From contig NW_026516436.1 of assembly GCF_025602895.1 (NCBI RefSeq), forward strand, positions 1 through 43,499: a stretch of DNA of 43,499 nucleotides. The letters run 5' to 3'. The notes below the pieces were generated by a model. The model was given only the letters and a program-made list of their open reading frames with translations, ran no database searches and was not told the origin of the DNA. The DNA is from Polychytrium aggregatum. Taxonomy: Eukaryota; Chytridiomycota; Chytridiomycetes; Polychytriales. Made by a program: the position numbers and the translations under genes. Shown here piece by piece: positions 31,432 to 41,922 of the stretch; positions within the stretch are counted from its first letter, which is position 1; each line of letters begins with the position of its first letter.

Positions 31432-34400
31432 ATGCTCAGGGCCATCTCCTGTTGTTTCGGAGGGTCCTCAGACCCGGTCGACGACCGAGATGTCTCCCAG
31501 CAGGCCCAGGATGTCGTCGCCCAATCTGCTGACACACAAACCCAGACCCAAACCCAGACCCCTGTTTCCCAGCAGCCAAAGTTCCCTCCTCCGCCCGATC
31601 CCTTTGGTCCCTGGCTCAATCCCGTCGAGTGTCTTGTCAATATGGCCCGCGACGAGCCCGATGCCCTCTTGATTAACACTTACGAGAACGGCGACTCGGA
31701 GCGACTCAGCTATCTCCAGGTGTGGAGGCAAGCCTATTCCATCGCCCAGGCCCTCAAGGCTCTCCCTGGCTGGAACGACGACGGCCACGAGGCCATCGGC
31801 ACCTTCTGCGAGGCCGAAGCCAGCTGGGTGATCTACTCGTTCGCCGTGTGGATCCTGGGCAAGTGAGTATCTGTTGCGTTGGTGCGGTGTATCCATCTGT
31901 TCTGACACATTCCGTGACCAGAATGGAGTCTCACCTGTCCTTTGATCCTCATCCAGGAAAACACTCAACTTTGCCCTCAACCTGCCTCCTACTGCCCGCA
32001 AGGCTCTGTGCGAGAGGTGCGTCCCTGTCGTGCTGTCGTGAAGTTGAACAATCTGGTTTCTGGCATTAGAGCGGAGCCAGCTGCCCTTCCGAGCTGCTCT
32101 CAGATCCAGCCACGGCATTTAAACCGACAACTGGTGCAGGTATGCGATCAAGTACATCCTCCACCACCACACCAAGCCCGGCCGCACCGAAGGCGTGACC
32201 CTGGTCGATGCTGCCACCTTCCCGGTGTTGGACGACGTTCCATCCCCGTCCCTCGAAGTCTGTGCGCCTCTCGATGAGTTTGTCAGCTTCCAGTGCACCT
32301 CTGGAACGACAGGTACGAGAGAAGAGATGTGGATGTGCGGAACTGACGGCTATAAGCAAAGTTCCAATTACAAAGTTGCTCAATGACAAAGGGCGAGGAT
32401 GGAAGCAGTGGATGGCGGTGGTGGATTATAATCAATGCCACATTTGAACTGCTGTGTCCCAATGATGCTAACCTGCGATCAATCAAACAGGCATCCCAAA
32501 GACGTAAGAGATCTGGTGTTATCGTCAGCTTGCCTCGCAGCATGAGTCCTGGGCAGTGATAACACCATGTGCCATATTCATACGGCACAGATATAAGCTA
32601 TCCCATAAGAGTGGAATGATTGGACGAGGCGCGATTGGAATCCCATACTGCAGTCTTACGATTTGTCAGGTATGATCAGTAAGCTTAGAGTCGCACAAAC
32701 GGACAACAGTATTCGGTAACCTGGCAGGACAGGTTTCACAACTGATCGCCGCGGATATGGCAGCTTCCGTCATTCCTTGCAGCTCTTCACGCCTTTTTGT
32801 GCGCCCTGAATCTCAAGGGATCGGTTTGGCTGCCACAACCGACACCCAATACCGTCGACAAAGTCAAGAGTATTGTTCGCATCCTGGATGACGGAGTGCT
32901 GTTCCTATATCAGGTTGGTATGCGGTAGAGAGTGTGTTTCCAACCAGGGGATCGCCACTCATCAGTGTGTTTTGGGGTTCGTATCCGCACAGACCCCTTC
33001 GTTCATGAAGATGATCATGAGTGTGGCTCGGGCTCAGAATCCTGATGTCAAGTGGGAAAAGGCACGGAGGATCGGTATGGGCTCTGAGCTCGTGCCGCCG
33101 AGTGTCGTCCAAAATGTGAGGCGAATGTTTCCAAAGGCCGATATCCAGATCTTCTACGCATCTAGTGAGGTAAGAAGCCACAAATGGAGAATGCAGTCGA
33201 CAATAGTAGGATGCACATGTGTCACATTCTCACACTTCTCCTTCCAATGCCAGTCCGCCCTCCTTGGAGCAGCTTCTTTTCTCAACTATCCGGCCAGCGT
33301 CACCATGATTCCGGACAAGCTGGTTTACAGACTCGTGAAGCCCGGTGTGCGCTGTATCCTCTTTGACGAAGAAGGCAACATTGTCGACCAGAAGGTCTCC
33401 AAGAGCGGTGTGCTTGGCTTTGCCGTCGACAAGGACCATCCCATCAAGGATCACCCGAGCTTTGTCAATGCCGATCCAAACGACAAGCTCGCCTCGTTCG
33501 GCTTCCTCGAGGATGGCTCGCCCCGTGTCTGCACCATGGACTGGGTCGAGATGGTTGGCGAGAAAGAGTTCACTGTGGTTGGAAGGTGAGTCGATGGCTG
33601 GGTGTCGCATCTCATTGATGGCGAATGTACATCTGGCATCCCGAGGACACATCCCACTCCTGTATCCCGGGTACTCACGCCATCCATTCCCTCACTTCAC
33701 ACCATCACTCCAGATTCGACCAGAAGATCAAGGTCAACGGCGTCTATGTCGACCTCAACGCCCTCGAGGAGCTGGTTTACAAGCACATGCCTGATACCAT
33801 CAAAGACTGCACCTTTGTCCAAACCACCGAGAAGCAGATCGTGATGCTCTACGTCGTTCGACATGGATCGGGCTTCAAAGTAACTCCCAACGAGATGATC
33901 CGTCGTATCGAGGAGCTATTTACCCTCGAGAACGTCGCCAAGTTCCCGATCCACAACGTCTTCGAACTTTACCAGTTCCCCTTCAACGACTCGGGCAAGC
34001 GCGACCTCAAGAAGCTCAGGCGTTTCGCCGAGAATGCCAAGTACTTTGGCGAGCCGGTTATTTATCCAACCCTTGACATCGTCAACACTCCCCTGTCCCG
34101 CACCGCCGCCAAGATCTCGGCGCTCGGCAGCCAGATCCTCGACAACCCCGCCCTCGACGGCCGCAACTACTACATCGGCGGCGTCGGCTTTGACTCGCTG
34201 AGTGTCGGTCGTCTGGCCCTCGCCATCAAGGACGAGCTGGATGTTGAGATCTCACCGATGATCTTGCTGTCGAACGGAATGACACCGCTCGATGTCGCCC
34301 AGCTGGTTGTCGACATCCTCGACGACAAGCCCCTCATTCCTCCGACTGTTGATCTGGCTGCCGAGGCCGCCAAGCTCGACGATGCGAGTGTGACGGCCGA

Positions 34401-35909
34401 GGGTCTTCCTCCGTTTGTCTATCCCAAGGACCCTCGCGGCATCGTCCTGACCGGTGCCACTGGCTTCCTTGGTGCCTTCCTGGTCTTTGAGCTGGCCCAC
34501 AAGTTCCCTCGGGCCAAGATCTACTGCCTCGTGCGAGCCCAGAACGAACAGTTGGCGTTCACTCGTATATTCACCAATGCCTCCAAGTTGGTGATTGCAT
34601 CGAGAAAGGCTGGCGATCCGCGGTACGATGTGCGCGACCGATTCATCGGACTGTGCGGCGATCTGTCGCAGGACAAGTGGGGACTCTCGGACGAGCGATG
34701 GAAGCAGATCAGCGAGGAGACCGACATGATTGTTCACAACGGCGCCGAGGTCCACTGGCTGTTTGACTATGACAGACTCAAGGGACCCAATGTCCTCAGT
34801 ACGGCGACGGCCCTGAGACTGGCCACAACCCACCACCTGAAGCCGCTGCACTACATCTCGACCATCGGCACGATCCCGATGGCCAAGAAGGCAGACAAGC
34901 CGCTCGAGGAGACGATCTACTCGGCCTGGAACATCTCTGGCGGGTATGGCCAGACCAAGTGGGTCTCTGAGCAGCTGGTCAACAAGGCACGATCGAGGGG
35001 AGTGCCAGTGACAATCATCCGCCCAGCCGTCATTGCCGGCGACAGCAAGTACGGAGGTGAGTTGAGTGTGGTGTGATGTGGTGTGATGTGGTGTGGTGTG
35101 ATGTGGTGTGGTGTGATGTGGTGTGGTGTGATGGAGATGTCTCAATCGTCCCATGGACTGGCCATGAATCGATGGTCTCGATTGTCAAGTGCCACTCATC
35201 CACCAACTGACACCAACTGACACCTTCACACCCTCCATTGCTCCAGTGTCCAACTCTGATGACTACATCTGGCGATATGTCAAGGGATGCATCCAGCTTG
35301 GTGTTGCTCCGTCGTATGCCACTCCCGTCACCCTGACCATGGATCCCGTCGACCATGTCGCCAAGGTGGTTGCCGAGATTGCCGGCTCTAAGGAGTCCCT
35401 GTCCAAGTTTGTGTTCCACATCAGCGACTCGGAGCACAGGTGAGGACTGTGTGATGTGATGTGGTGTGATATGGTATGGTGTCGATGGTGGATTCCGACT
35501 CTGATTACTCACTCACTCACTCACTAACTCACGCCGTGCGTACACCCCTCCCTCCCAAAGTGCCCTCACTGAGACCAAGCTGTTCGAGATCGTCAACTCC
35601 TTTGGCTGGCCCGTCCTCTTTGAAACTCGTGAAAAGTTCAAGTACATCCTTTCTTCCAACCCCTCGCTGGACCAAAATGCCCTGTTCCCGCTCATGTACA
35701 TGATGATGGACATGTCCATCAAGATCGACAACGCCAACACCCGCTCGATCTACCCAACGCCATGTCCCTCGACTGTGCTGATCGCCAAGAAGTGTCTCAG
35801 CTACTTGAACCATGCTCGCTTCCTTCCCAACCCCATCCAGCCATCGAGCGAGCTGAAGGACGACGAGTATCCCGAAGTCAGCATCTTCACCCGCACCGGC
35901 CGCAATTGA
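31432..35909 (+). CDS. A-T-R protein: adenylation, carrier and thioester reductase (Lys2/CAR-like)
   Basis: The predicted reaction is ATP-dependent activation of a carboxylic acid, loading on a phosphopantetheine arm and NAD(P)H reduction to an aldehyde; the substrate is unknown. Exons: 31432-31862, 31957-32016, 32140-32312, 32491-32503, 32591-32669, 32764-32913, 32993-33169, 33254-33585, 33714-35056, 35247-35439, 35561-35909; phases close, 1099 aa. The adenylation domain has core A3 CTSGTTGIPK, an A8-like GRFDQKIKVNGVYVDL and an A10-like SGKRDLKKL. The carrier site is GGVGFDSLSVGRL (about residue 630, Ser acceptor). The reductase domain has LTGATGFLGAFL (about 719), HNGAEVHWLFDYDRLKGPNV and YGQTK (about 882, YxxxK). 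The HNGAEVHW segment resembles Lys2. The length (Lys2 is about 1400 aa) and the short N-terminus argue for a Lys2-like or aryl/carboxylic acid reductase paralogue. Exons 5 and 6 are the least certain. Confidence 0.88.
32491..32503 (+). other. 13-nt microexon of the A-T-R gene
   Basis: The bases GCATCCCAAAGAC lie between an ACAG acceptor and a GTAAGA donor. They encode the IPKT part of the essential A3 motif TSGTTG-IPKT, with phases 1 and 2 at the ends. Skipping the exon would shift the frame inside the ATP-binding loop. Confidence 0.85.
35067..35132 (+). repeat. GTGTGATGTGGT repeats in an A-T-R gene intron
   Basis: About 65 bp of interspersed GTGTGATGTG and GTGTGGTGTG units fill the 5' half of the intron at 35057-35246. 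The next intron (35440-35560) carries a related GTGTGATGTGATGTGGTGTG tract followed by ACTCACTCACTCACT. Confidence 0.88.
35445..35532 (+). repeat. GATGTG and CACT simple repeats in the following intron
   Basis: A GTGTGATGTGATGTGGTGTG tract starts at about 35449, and CACT tetranucleotides run at about 35508-35525. They share composition with the preceding intron's repeat. Confidence 0.75.
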
Positions 35910-37275
35910 TCAGCGGATGGTGATTCAGCAATAGATTGATCAGGTCGTTTCTTTCCTCTTCCTTTCTGCTTGAGTCTCTTCTTTCATTTCCTTTCTTTTC
36001 ATCTATAAACGGCGGATCACTCGATTGATCCGCTCCCTTCGCTTCCATGATGTTGGTCTTTGGTCAAGTCCTGTCTGAGTCTTCTGATGTGAACACGATT
36101 GATTTGCTGAGACTGACCGTGACAAGACAGCGAACTTCCCAGACTGCACTGGGATTGCCTTCTGCAGCCCAGTGTAGTCATATCGACGATGGGACTCGAT
36201 CTTCGGATGATGGTTGTCGCATCTGTGGTTCGGGCACACCTATCCATTCCAGTGTCTGTCATCTTCCCTGACGATTTGGAAAGTGATCGTCACAGATCGT
36301 CACGGACGGCGCACAGCTACGGGGGTGAATGCACAGTCGAAGCAATTTCGACCACGGAGGCCAACGACGACAGAGCCCCGGCAACTCAATCTCTTCCGCC
36401 GCCGGACCCCCAGGCCCCGAGTCGATTTCATGAATTCTGTGTCGATGTCCCTCTTCATTTGTCTGCGAACCCCCTCTGCCGCCCAGCAACGGTGGCGGGC
36501 TGGGCCGATGTCGGGACAACGGATGAGTTTCGGGTCCACGGCCGTCACGTATGCACCCCGCACCATCTGGCTACGAACCCGGGTGTGGCCAAAGCCCCAT
36601 CGCCCGCAAGAGCCTGGACGGGGCTGTGGCGGAATCGTCACGCCCAGATGACAATGGCAAGGGGTTCGTTGCTCTCCCACCTTGGCCGCCGCGGACAACC
36701 GCGTGTGCCACCAGCAGGCACACCGGATCAAATTGGGGCGGCCATTCGATCGGCCCCAGGCGGGTGCTCAAGATTCCGGAAGGACTGGCTGGCGCGGCGG
36801 TGTGCCGGTGGCGCCAACGCGAGATCCTTGTGAGCGAGGAAGCTTTGTGGGGGCACTGAGAAGCGTCGATCACATCATTCGCTCGCCCCAGAACGGGCGA
36901 GCTGGCCAGGTCGCTTCCTCGGTATCTCATCGGCCGAGTGCGTCTGAGCAGATGGCGACAGCGATATCGGACTCGCTCTCCCACAGCATCGCTGGTGTGT
37001 GGGGCTCTGCTGCCGCCAATGGCTCCTGTGCCCATGGACCTTGGCCAGAGAGCACCGGTGGCGGCAGGATGGACCAAAGCGCGACGCGCCGAGGGACACA
37101 TGGCTGGATTCCGGCGCACAGCCTTGACGCCGAGCGCGTGTGTGCGACATTGGTGACGCGCAACGACACAGTGTCTGTGGGCGGATCCTGCAGGATGTGC
37201 GCGACCGTGTCACATGGATGTCGCACGGAGGTTGCACTGCGGACTGAGCAGTCCGAGTTGAATGCTCGAGTTGTG

Positions 37276-37318
37276 GGTGTTGAGGCCGTGAATGCTCAGG
37301 CCGTGAATGCTCAGGCTG
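37276..37318. repeat. Short direct repeat GTGAATGCTCAGGC
   Basis: Two perfect adjacent copies of the 15-bp unit GTGAATGCTCAGGCC/T run from about 37289. A degenerate copy lies further upstream (GAATGCTCGAGTTGTG). Confidence 0.7.
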
Positions 37319-37709
37319 TGGTTCTGCGGCGCTCTGCTGGGCAGTCCCACCAGCCCCTCTGACCCGCTCAGCAGCAGACGCCCCGCCTTGGTCTGTATCG
37401 ATGCTGCCCGCTGCCGACATCGACGCCGACACCGACAGCGCTGCTGGCGCCCGCCTTGTCGTTCGCCAGCATCTGCACACAAGGCCTCGAGAGCGCCACC
37501 CGTAATCGGCCGGGCGATGCCCTTGGGTGGTGCGATCGGCCAGGGCAGATGACCTGCGGCGCGGCCTTCATTTGCGCGCCTGCTGCCCTGCTGGTGCTGG
37601 TCAAGGGGCCGTTCTGGAGATGTTGCGCAGCGTCGAGTGGGACTGTGAGGCAAACACGGGTGAAAGTGCGGCACTTGCTCACCGCTTGCGTTCCGCTGCA
37701 TTATTACGT

Positions 37710-37862
37710 GCGATATTCCCATACACCACTTGCGATATTCCCATACACCACTTGCGATATTCCCATACACCGCTTGCGATATTCCCATACACCACTTGTG
37801 ATATTTGCACACACCACTTGTGATATTTGCACACACCACTTGTGATATTCGCACACCACTGC
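37710..37862. repeat. 22-bp minisatellite, seven units
   Basis: Units begin at 37710, 37732, 37754, 37776, 37798, 37820 and 37842. The first four follow GCGATATTCCCATACACCAC. The next two follow GTGATATTTGCACACACCAC, and the last is a truncated hybrid. The unit is not a multiple of three, and there are no spacers, so this is a head-to-tail tandem array. Confidence 0.95.
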
Positions 37863-38574
37863 GACATCAGCATCCGCCGTCGTCCGCGGCTTCGTTCCCA
37901 GGTCGCCCGGTCTCTTGTCGCCGCATACACCCGGTGGTCATTTGTCCTCGGGTTGCACACGGTCTCTCCTTTGCCCCCCCCCTCGTCGCATCTCATTCGC
38001 CTTTGACATCCCACTCCCATTCCTGCTGCCGTTCCCGTCGCCGTTCCCATCCGAGTTCCGCCTGTCTCTTCGCCTGCACGAGCCGGCCATCTGCTGCCGC
38101 TTTGCCTCCATCGCCCTCTCGGCCGCCATCGACCCAATCCCCCAGCCCGGTCGTCTGCTTGCCCCCGTCCTCGACAGCAAGGCTCGCTATCGCCACGGCC
38201 ACTCCCAGCTCGTCGTCGGGATTCTCCTCTTGGATTCCATCTTGCAGTCTCCCAGCCGCCGCCGCCGCCAGCCGTCCTGCGTGCCCGTGCGCCTCCCTGC
38301 TTGCTCGTCGTCGGGGCCTTCTTGTTACCGCGGCCCACCTGCGAATCGCCCTCGCTCCGGTGGTCTCGACAGCATCAGCCGCTGCCGTCCTTCTTCCCGT
38401 CGCCCTCGCTGCGATCCCATTCCATGATCTCCGTTTCCTGCATCAGCACCCCGTCCTCCTGCTCCCGCATCACCTCTCCTTCTGGCGCCGGATCGTCCCC
38501 CGTCGTTGACCTTCTGATCCTACCCGCAGCCATCTGATCCACTTCCTCTCTTTCTCCTTCTCGACCTGTACCTT

Positions 38575-38580
38575 TATAAG
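38575..38580 (+). promoter_or_regulatory. Possible TATA element of the cyclin gene
   Basis: TATAAG occurs in the context CCTTTATAAGAGCCC, about 410 bp upstream of the cyclin start codon and just before a long CT-rich leader. Its location fits a core promoter with a long 5' UTR, but a single six-base match is weak evidence. Confidence 0.3.
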
Positions 38581-38868
38581 AGCCCTTTCTCTTTCTCCCC
38601 TTCCCTCCTGCTCTTGACTGAGCCCTTTCCCTCCCCTCTCTGCACCGGCCGCCATCTTCATCCGCTGGTCAGTGCCAATTGCAGCTCGCTTTCGCTTGTC
38701 GATCCGCCAACCCAACCCCAGCCAACCTCAAGCTCTTAGGCTACCTGCCCGGCCCCTTCAGACCCATCGACTCGACTTGGTCGCTGCTGCCACGGCTCTC
38801 TTTCCTGTCTTTGTCCAGACCGGCTCGCTGCCTGTGGCATCCATCTATCCGTGCCTCTCTTCCACTCT

Positions 38869-38892
38869 GCCCTGCCCTGCCCTGCCCTCTGG
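38869..38892 (+). repeat. CCCTG repeats in the cyclin leader
   Basis: Four consecutive CCCTG pentamers lie about 100 bp upstream of the cyclin start. The unit is one base away from the TCCTG array inside the second intron of the same gene. Confidence 0.75.
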
Positions 38893-38985
38893 TAGCGGAT
38901 TGCATCAAGTCCAACCCGAGAGCTCTCTCGGCTTTCTTTCTGCTCCCTGCCTTTGACTCTATCCCCTTGGCCACAGCTGCCCAGC

Positions 38986-41922
38986 ATGATGACTGTTCAG
39001 CAATCGTCGCCTCGGCCAGCCCACAAGCACCCGGCCCCGATCCAGCCTCACACTTCGAAACACTCGTTGACATCGTCCGGCTCGTCGCCTCTGCTCTCTG
39101 CCGCAACCACGGCCACCACTGCCTCGCTGTACTCGACCTCGATCAATGATCTCAAGAAATTCCAGTCTGAATCCACATCCCATACCCACAACCCCTCGGC
39201 CGCTTCAAATGACGATGGCGGCGGTCTCGCTGGCTTCCCAGCATCAGGCTCGTCTGCCGACCCGGCTGCGGCCGCGGCTGCTGCCACCGTGCCCATCGAG
39301 ACCCAGGAGCTGCAGTTCTCCGAGTTCGTGTGCACCATCGTCTACCTATTCCTCGACCGGCTTCCTCGGGATCTCCCCTTCTCCCAGCGACTGTCGGCCC
39401 CCTTTACGACCGATCCCAAGTACAGCGAGTTCCGAGACTCGTTCTACTGCTCACTGCAGCTCATCCATCGGGCCCTCAAGGCGACCTCCAAGGCCATTCC
39501 GCTGCCCATGGTCGTTGCGGCTCTGAAGCTGATTGCGCGCATCGTCGAGCTGAGCGAATACGCCTCGTCGCCAGGCTCGGAGGGCTACCTCTTTTGCATC
39601 GCGCTGATGACGTCGCAAAAGTGTCTGGCCGACAACGTCTATGCCAACTCGACCTGGGCCAAGATCACAAAGCTGCCAGTCGAAACGCTCAACACTCTGG
39701 AGTTTGAGTTTCTGTCCTGCGTCGACTACAAGCTCCATCTCCACAATACCGAATATGAGGAGTTTTACAAGTACATCCACTCGGTGGCCAGGCTCTGGGT
39801 GAGTCGGCAGAACAGGACAGGACTGCGTTGGGCGAGGTCGGCAGGGCAGGGCTGTTGGGCGAGGTCGGCGCCGCGACGGCGAGCTGGATGTTCACGGCCT
39901 CTTCACTTGACTTGTGCCTCTGCTGTTGGTTGTACATGTTGCATCGCATCGTTGCAACTCGTCCGTCCCACCGGGGACTTCGATCCTCCCTGCATCAGTG
40001 CTCTGACAATCGTGGCTGTTTTTGTATCTCGCACCAGGCAAAGCCCGTCACTGCCCTGCCTCCGAGCGAAGAGACTCCCATCACCCGCGGCACCGCCATC
40101 ACCCGCCGCCCAACCATAACCGAGTCGGTCAAGCCGCAGCGATCCAAATCCATGGGCTCGCGGCCTCCCCTCAATCTGCAAACCGCTACCATTGTCAACG
40201 CCCAGGTCTTCAAGACCACCATGACCCCCACGACCCCGGTCGAGGCCAAGCCAAAGTCTGCCCGCGAAGGCGAGGGCGAGGGCGATGCTGCTCCCTTCCA
40301 GGTACATGACTCGCCGGAGCTGGATCTCTTGTCGCTCTTGTCGCTCTTGTCGCTCTTGCACCGTGTCTGCTCGCACCACTTGATTCGACTCTCCCTCGCT
40401 CCCCGGTGCTAACTATTACTGCTCTCGTCGCTCTGTCCTGTCCTGTCCTGTCCTGTCCTGTCCTGTCCTGTCCTGTCCTGTCCTGTCCTGTCCTGTCCTG
40501 TCCTGTCCTGTCCTGTCCTGCCCTGCCCTGCCCTGCCCTGTCCTGTCCCAACGAATACCTACTTGCTACCTCTCAATGCCGGCGCGTCTCTCATCGTTCC
40601 ACGGCATGGCACATCATATTGCCGCACGGAACGTCTCGATACTGCGTTTTACTGCCACTGTGTCTACCTTGCCGACGATCGCCTGGGAAATCGGTTATAC
40701 TCTTGTTTCGCACACTCTACTCGTCTGCTCTCCACCATCAACTTTCTTGTACTGGTCCGCCAAACAGTACCCGCCATCCCAGGCAGCCTACAACCCGAGG
40801 GGCAAGTCAAAGAGTTTCTCATCATCGCAGCCCCAGGATGCTCCTCCTCCCATCACGCCCACGTACTCCAATCCACCTGCCGTGGCCAAGACTCGCAGCA
40901 ATGCTGCCTCGATTTCCGACCGCCCGGTCGAGCCGCAGCGCAAGGGCTCGCTGGATCCCTCGCTCCTGTCGTACTGCAACACCGGATCGGACGGCCAGTC
41001 GGCCGTCAACAGCTATGTCGGCTCGTACGGAGGGCAGCCGATTCCGTCAAGCCCGCTCCACTACCACAGCAACGGCAGCGGTGTCTGGAATCGGAAAATG
41101 TCGTCGTCGCCGGCGCCCGGAACGTCGCCCCCACACGACCGGTCGTCGCAATACCAGCGCCTCTCTGGGGCTGTCTTGGACTCTGGCCTGCAGATCCACG
41201 GATCGAATCTGAAGCGATCGACTCGACCGCACTCTGCGTCGCCGGAGCAGGATGGCCGCGGCAGCGCGACGCCGACACCGCCTTCGGGCCCCCGCTCGGC
41301 CACCCCGACCAACAAACGAACCTTTGGGCTGTTTTCGGGCTCGACTTTTACCCTCACGGGCATGTTTGGAATGCTGCCGCCGATGCCGATCTCGGCGGCT
41401 CCCAGCGTCGTGTCGGACTCGAAGCGCGACGGCAGCCGGCCCGTGTACGATCGCTCGAGCGTCGTGCTCTCTCCGATCCCGCCCATGTCTCCGCCAAAGT
41501 CGCCGCCGCCAAAGTACATTTCGCCAACGCTGACCAAGGTCACCAATGCCCTGATGGAGGTCAGCATCGGCCGTGGCGGCAGTGGCAGCGGCAGTGCTGT
41601 CGGCAGCAGCTCCTATTCGGCTGTCAGCAACGGAAGCAGCGGTAGTGGCAGCGGCAGCGGCAGCGGCAACGACCAGTCGTACAACTTCCATCCGCCCTCG
41701 CCGCTGCTCAAGGGCTCGATACAGCGACGCAAGAAGCTCCTGCAGAGCCTGAGCGACGCCAATCCGTCGGCGCAGACGGTCGGCCGCGGATCCGGCAGCG
41801 AGCTTGGCCGGTCCGACAGCGTCTCGAAGAGCAGCAAGTCCAAGAAGACGATCGACCGCAGCCAGGAGATTGCGATGCTTCTGGGCCAAGCTTCGCTCCA
41901 TGGCAAACTCGGCAGAATCTAG
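38986..41922 (+). CDS. Pho80-like (Pcl-type) cyclin with long disordered tail
   Basis: Pho80/Pcl cyclins activate Pho85-type CDKs controlling phosphate response, glycogen metabolism and morphogenesis. Exons: 38986-39798, 40038-40301, 40768-41922; phases close, 743 aa. A Ser/Thr-rich N-terminus and a poly-Ala stretch lead into the cyclin box at about residues 105-271. It contains QFSEFVCTIVYLFLDRLP, PLPMVVAALKLIARIVELS, YLFCIALMTSQKCLADN and TLNTLEFEFLSCVDYKLHLH, the helices of the Pho80-like group. The remaining 470 residues are low-complexity and look disordered, with many Ser-Pro sites (for example SPIPPMSPPKSPPPKYISP), a Gly-Ser run and a basic patch KGSIQRRKKLLQS. The tail is unusually long compared with yeast Pcls. 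ATG codons at 38986 and 38989 are adjacent; the first is used. CCCTG repeats occur in the leader. Confidence 0.9.
40436..40545 (+). repeat. (TCCTG)n pentanucleotide microsatellite, about 22 units
   Basis: Seventeen TCCTG units, four CCCTG units and one TCCTG unit run uninterrupted inside cyclin intron 2 (40302-40767). The strand is purely pyrimidine apart from one G per unit. Translated frames across it are meaningless repeats and were discarded. Confidence 0.97.

Larger units (their letters stand above)
35910..38985. other. Gene-poor region of about 3 kb
   Basis: Long open frames (for example 36189-36833 and 36682-37362 on plus, 37210-37854 on minus) overlap on both strands. They have Arg/Pro/Ser/Gly-biased compositions and no recognisable domain. 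I therefore do not call genes here. The region holds a short direct repeat at about 37280-37315, the 22-bp minisatellite at 37710-37862 and a long pyrimidine-rich stretch (about 37960-38980). The last is probably the promoter and 5' leader of the cyclin gene. Confidence 0.6.

Noticed and set aside
31432..35909. Naming the A-T-R gene LYS2 outright
   Set aside because: The reductase part is similar, but the protein is several hundred residues shorter than known Lys2, and I cannot run the phylogeny needed to decide.
36189..37854. Several 200-codon open frames on both strands
   Set aside because: They overlap each other, their composition is Arg/Pro/Gly-biased, no domains are seen, and one spans the minisatellite.
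37710..37862. Possible CRISPR array
   Set aside because: The 22-bp units are directly adjacent, without unique spacers, in a eukaryotic genome; it is a minisatellite.
40210..40551. Open frames reading LSCPV or GQDRT repeats
   Set aside because: They are translations of the TCCTG microsatellite inside an intron.
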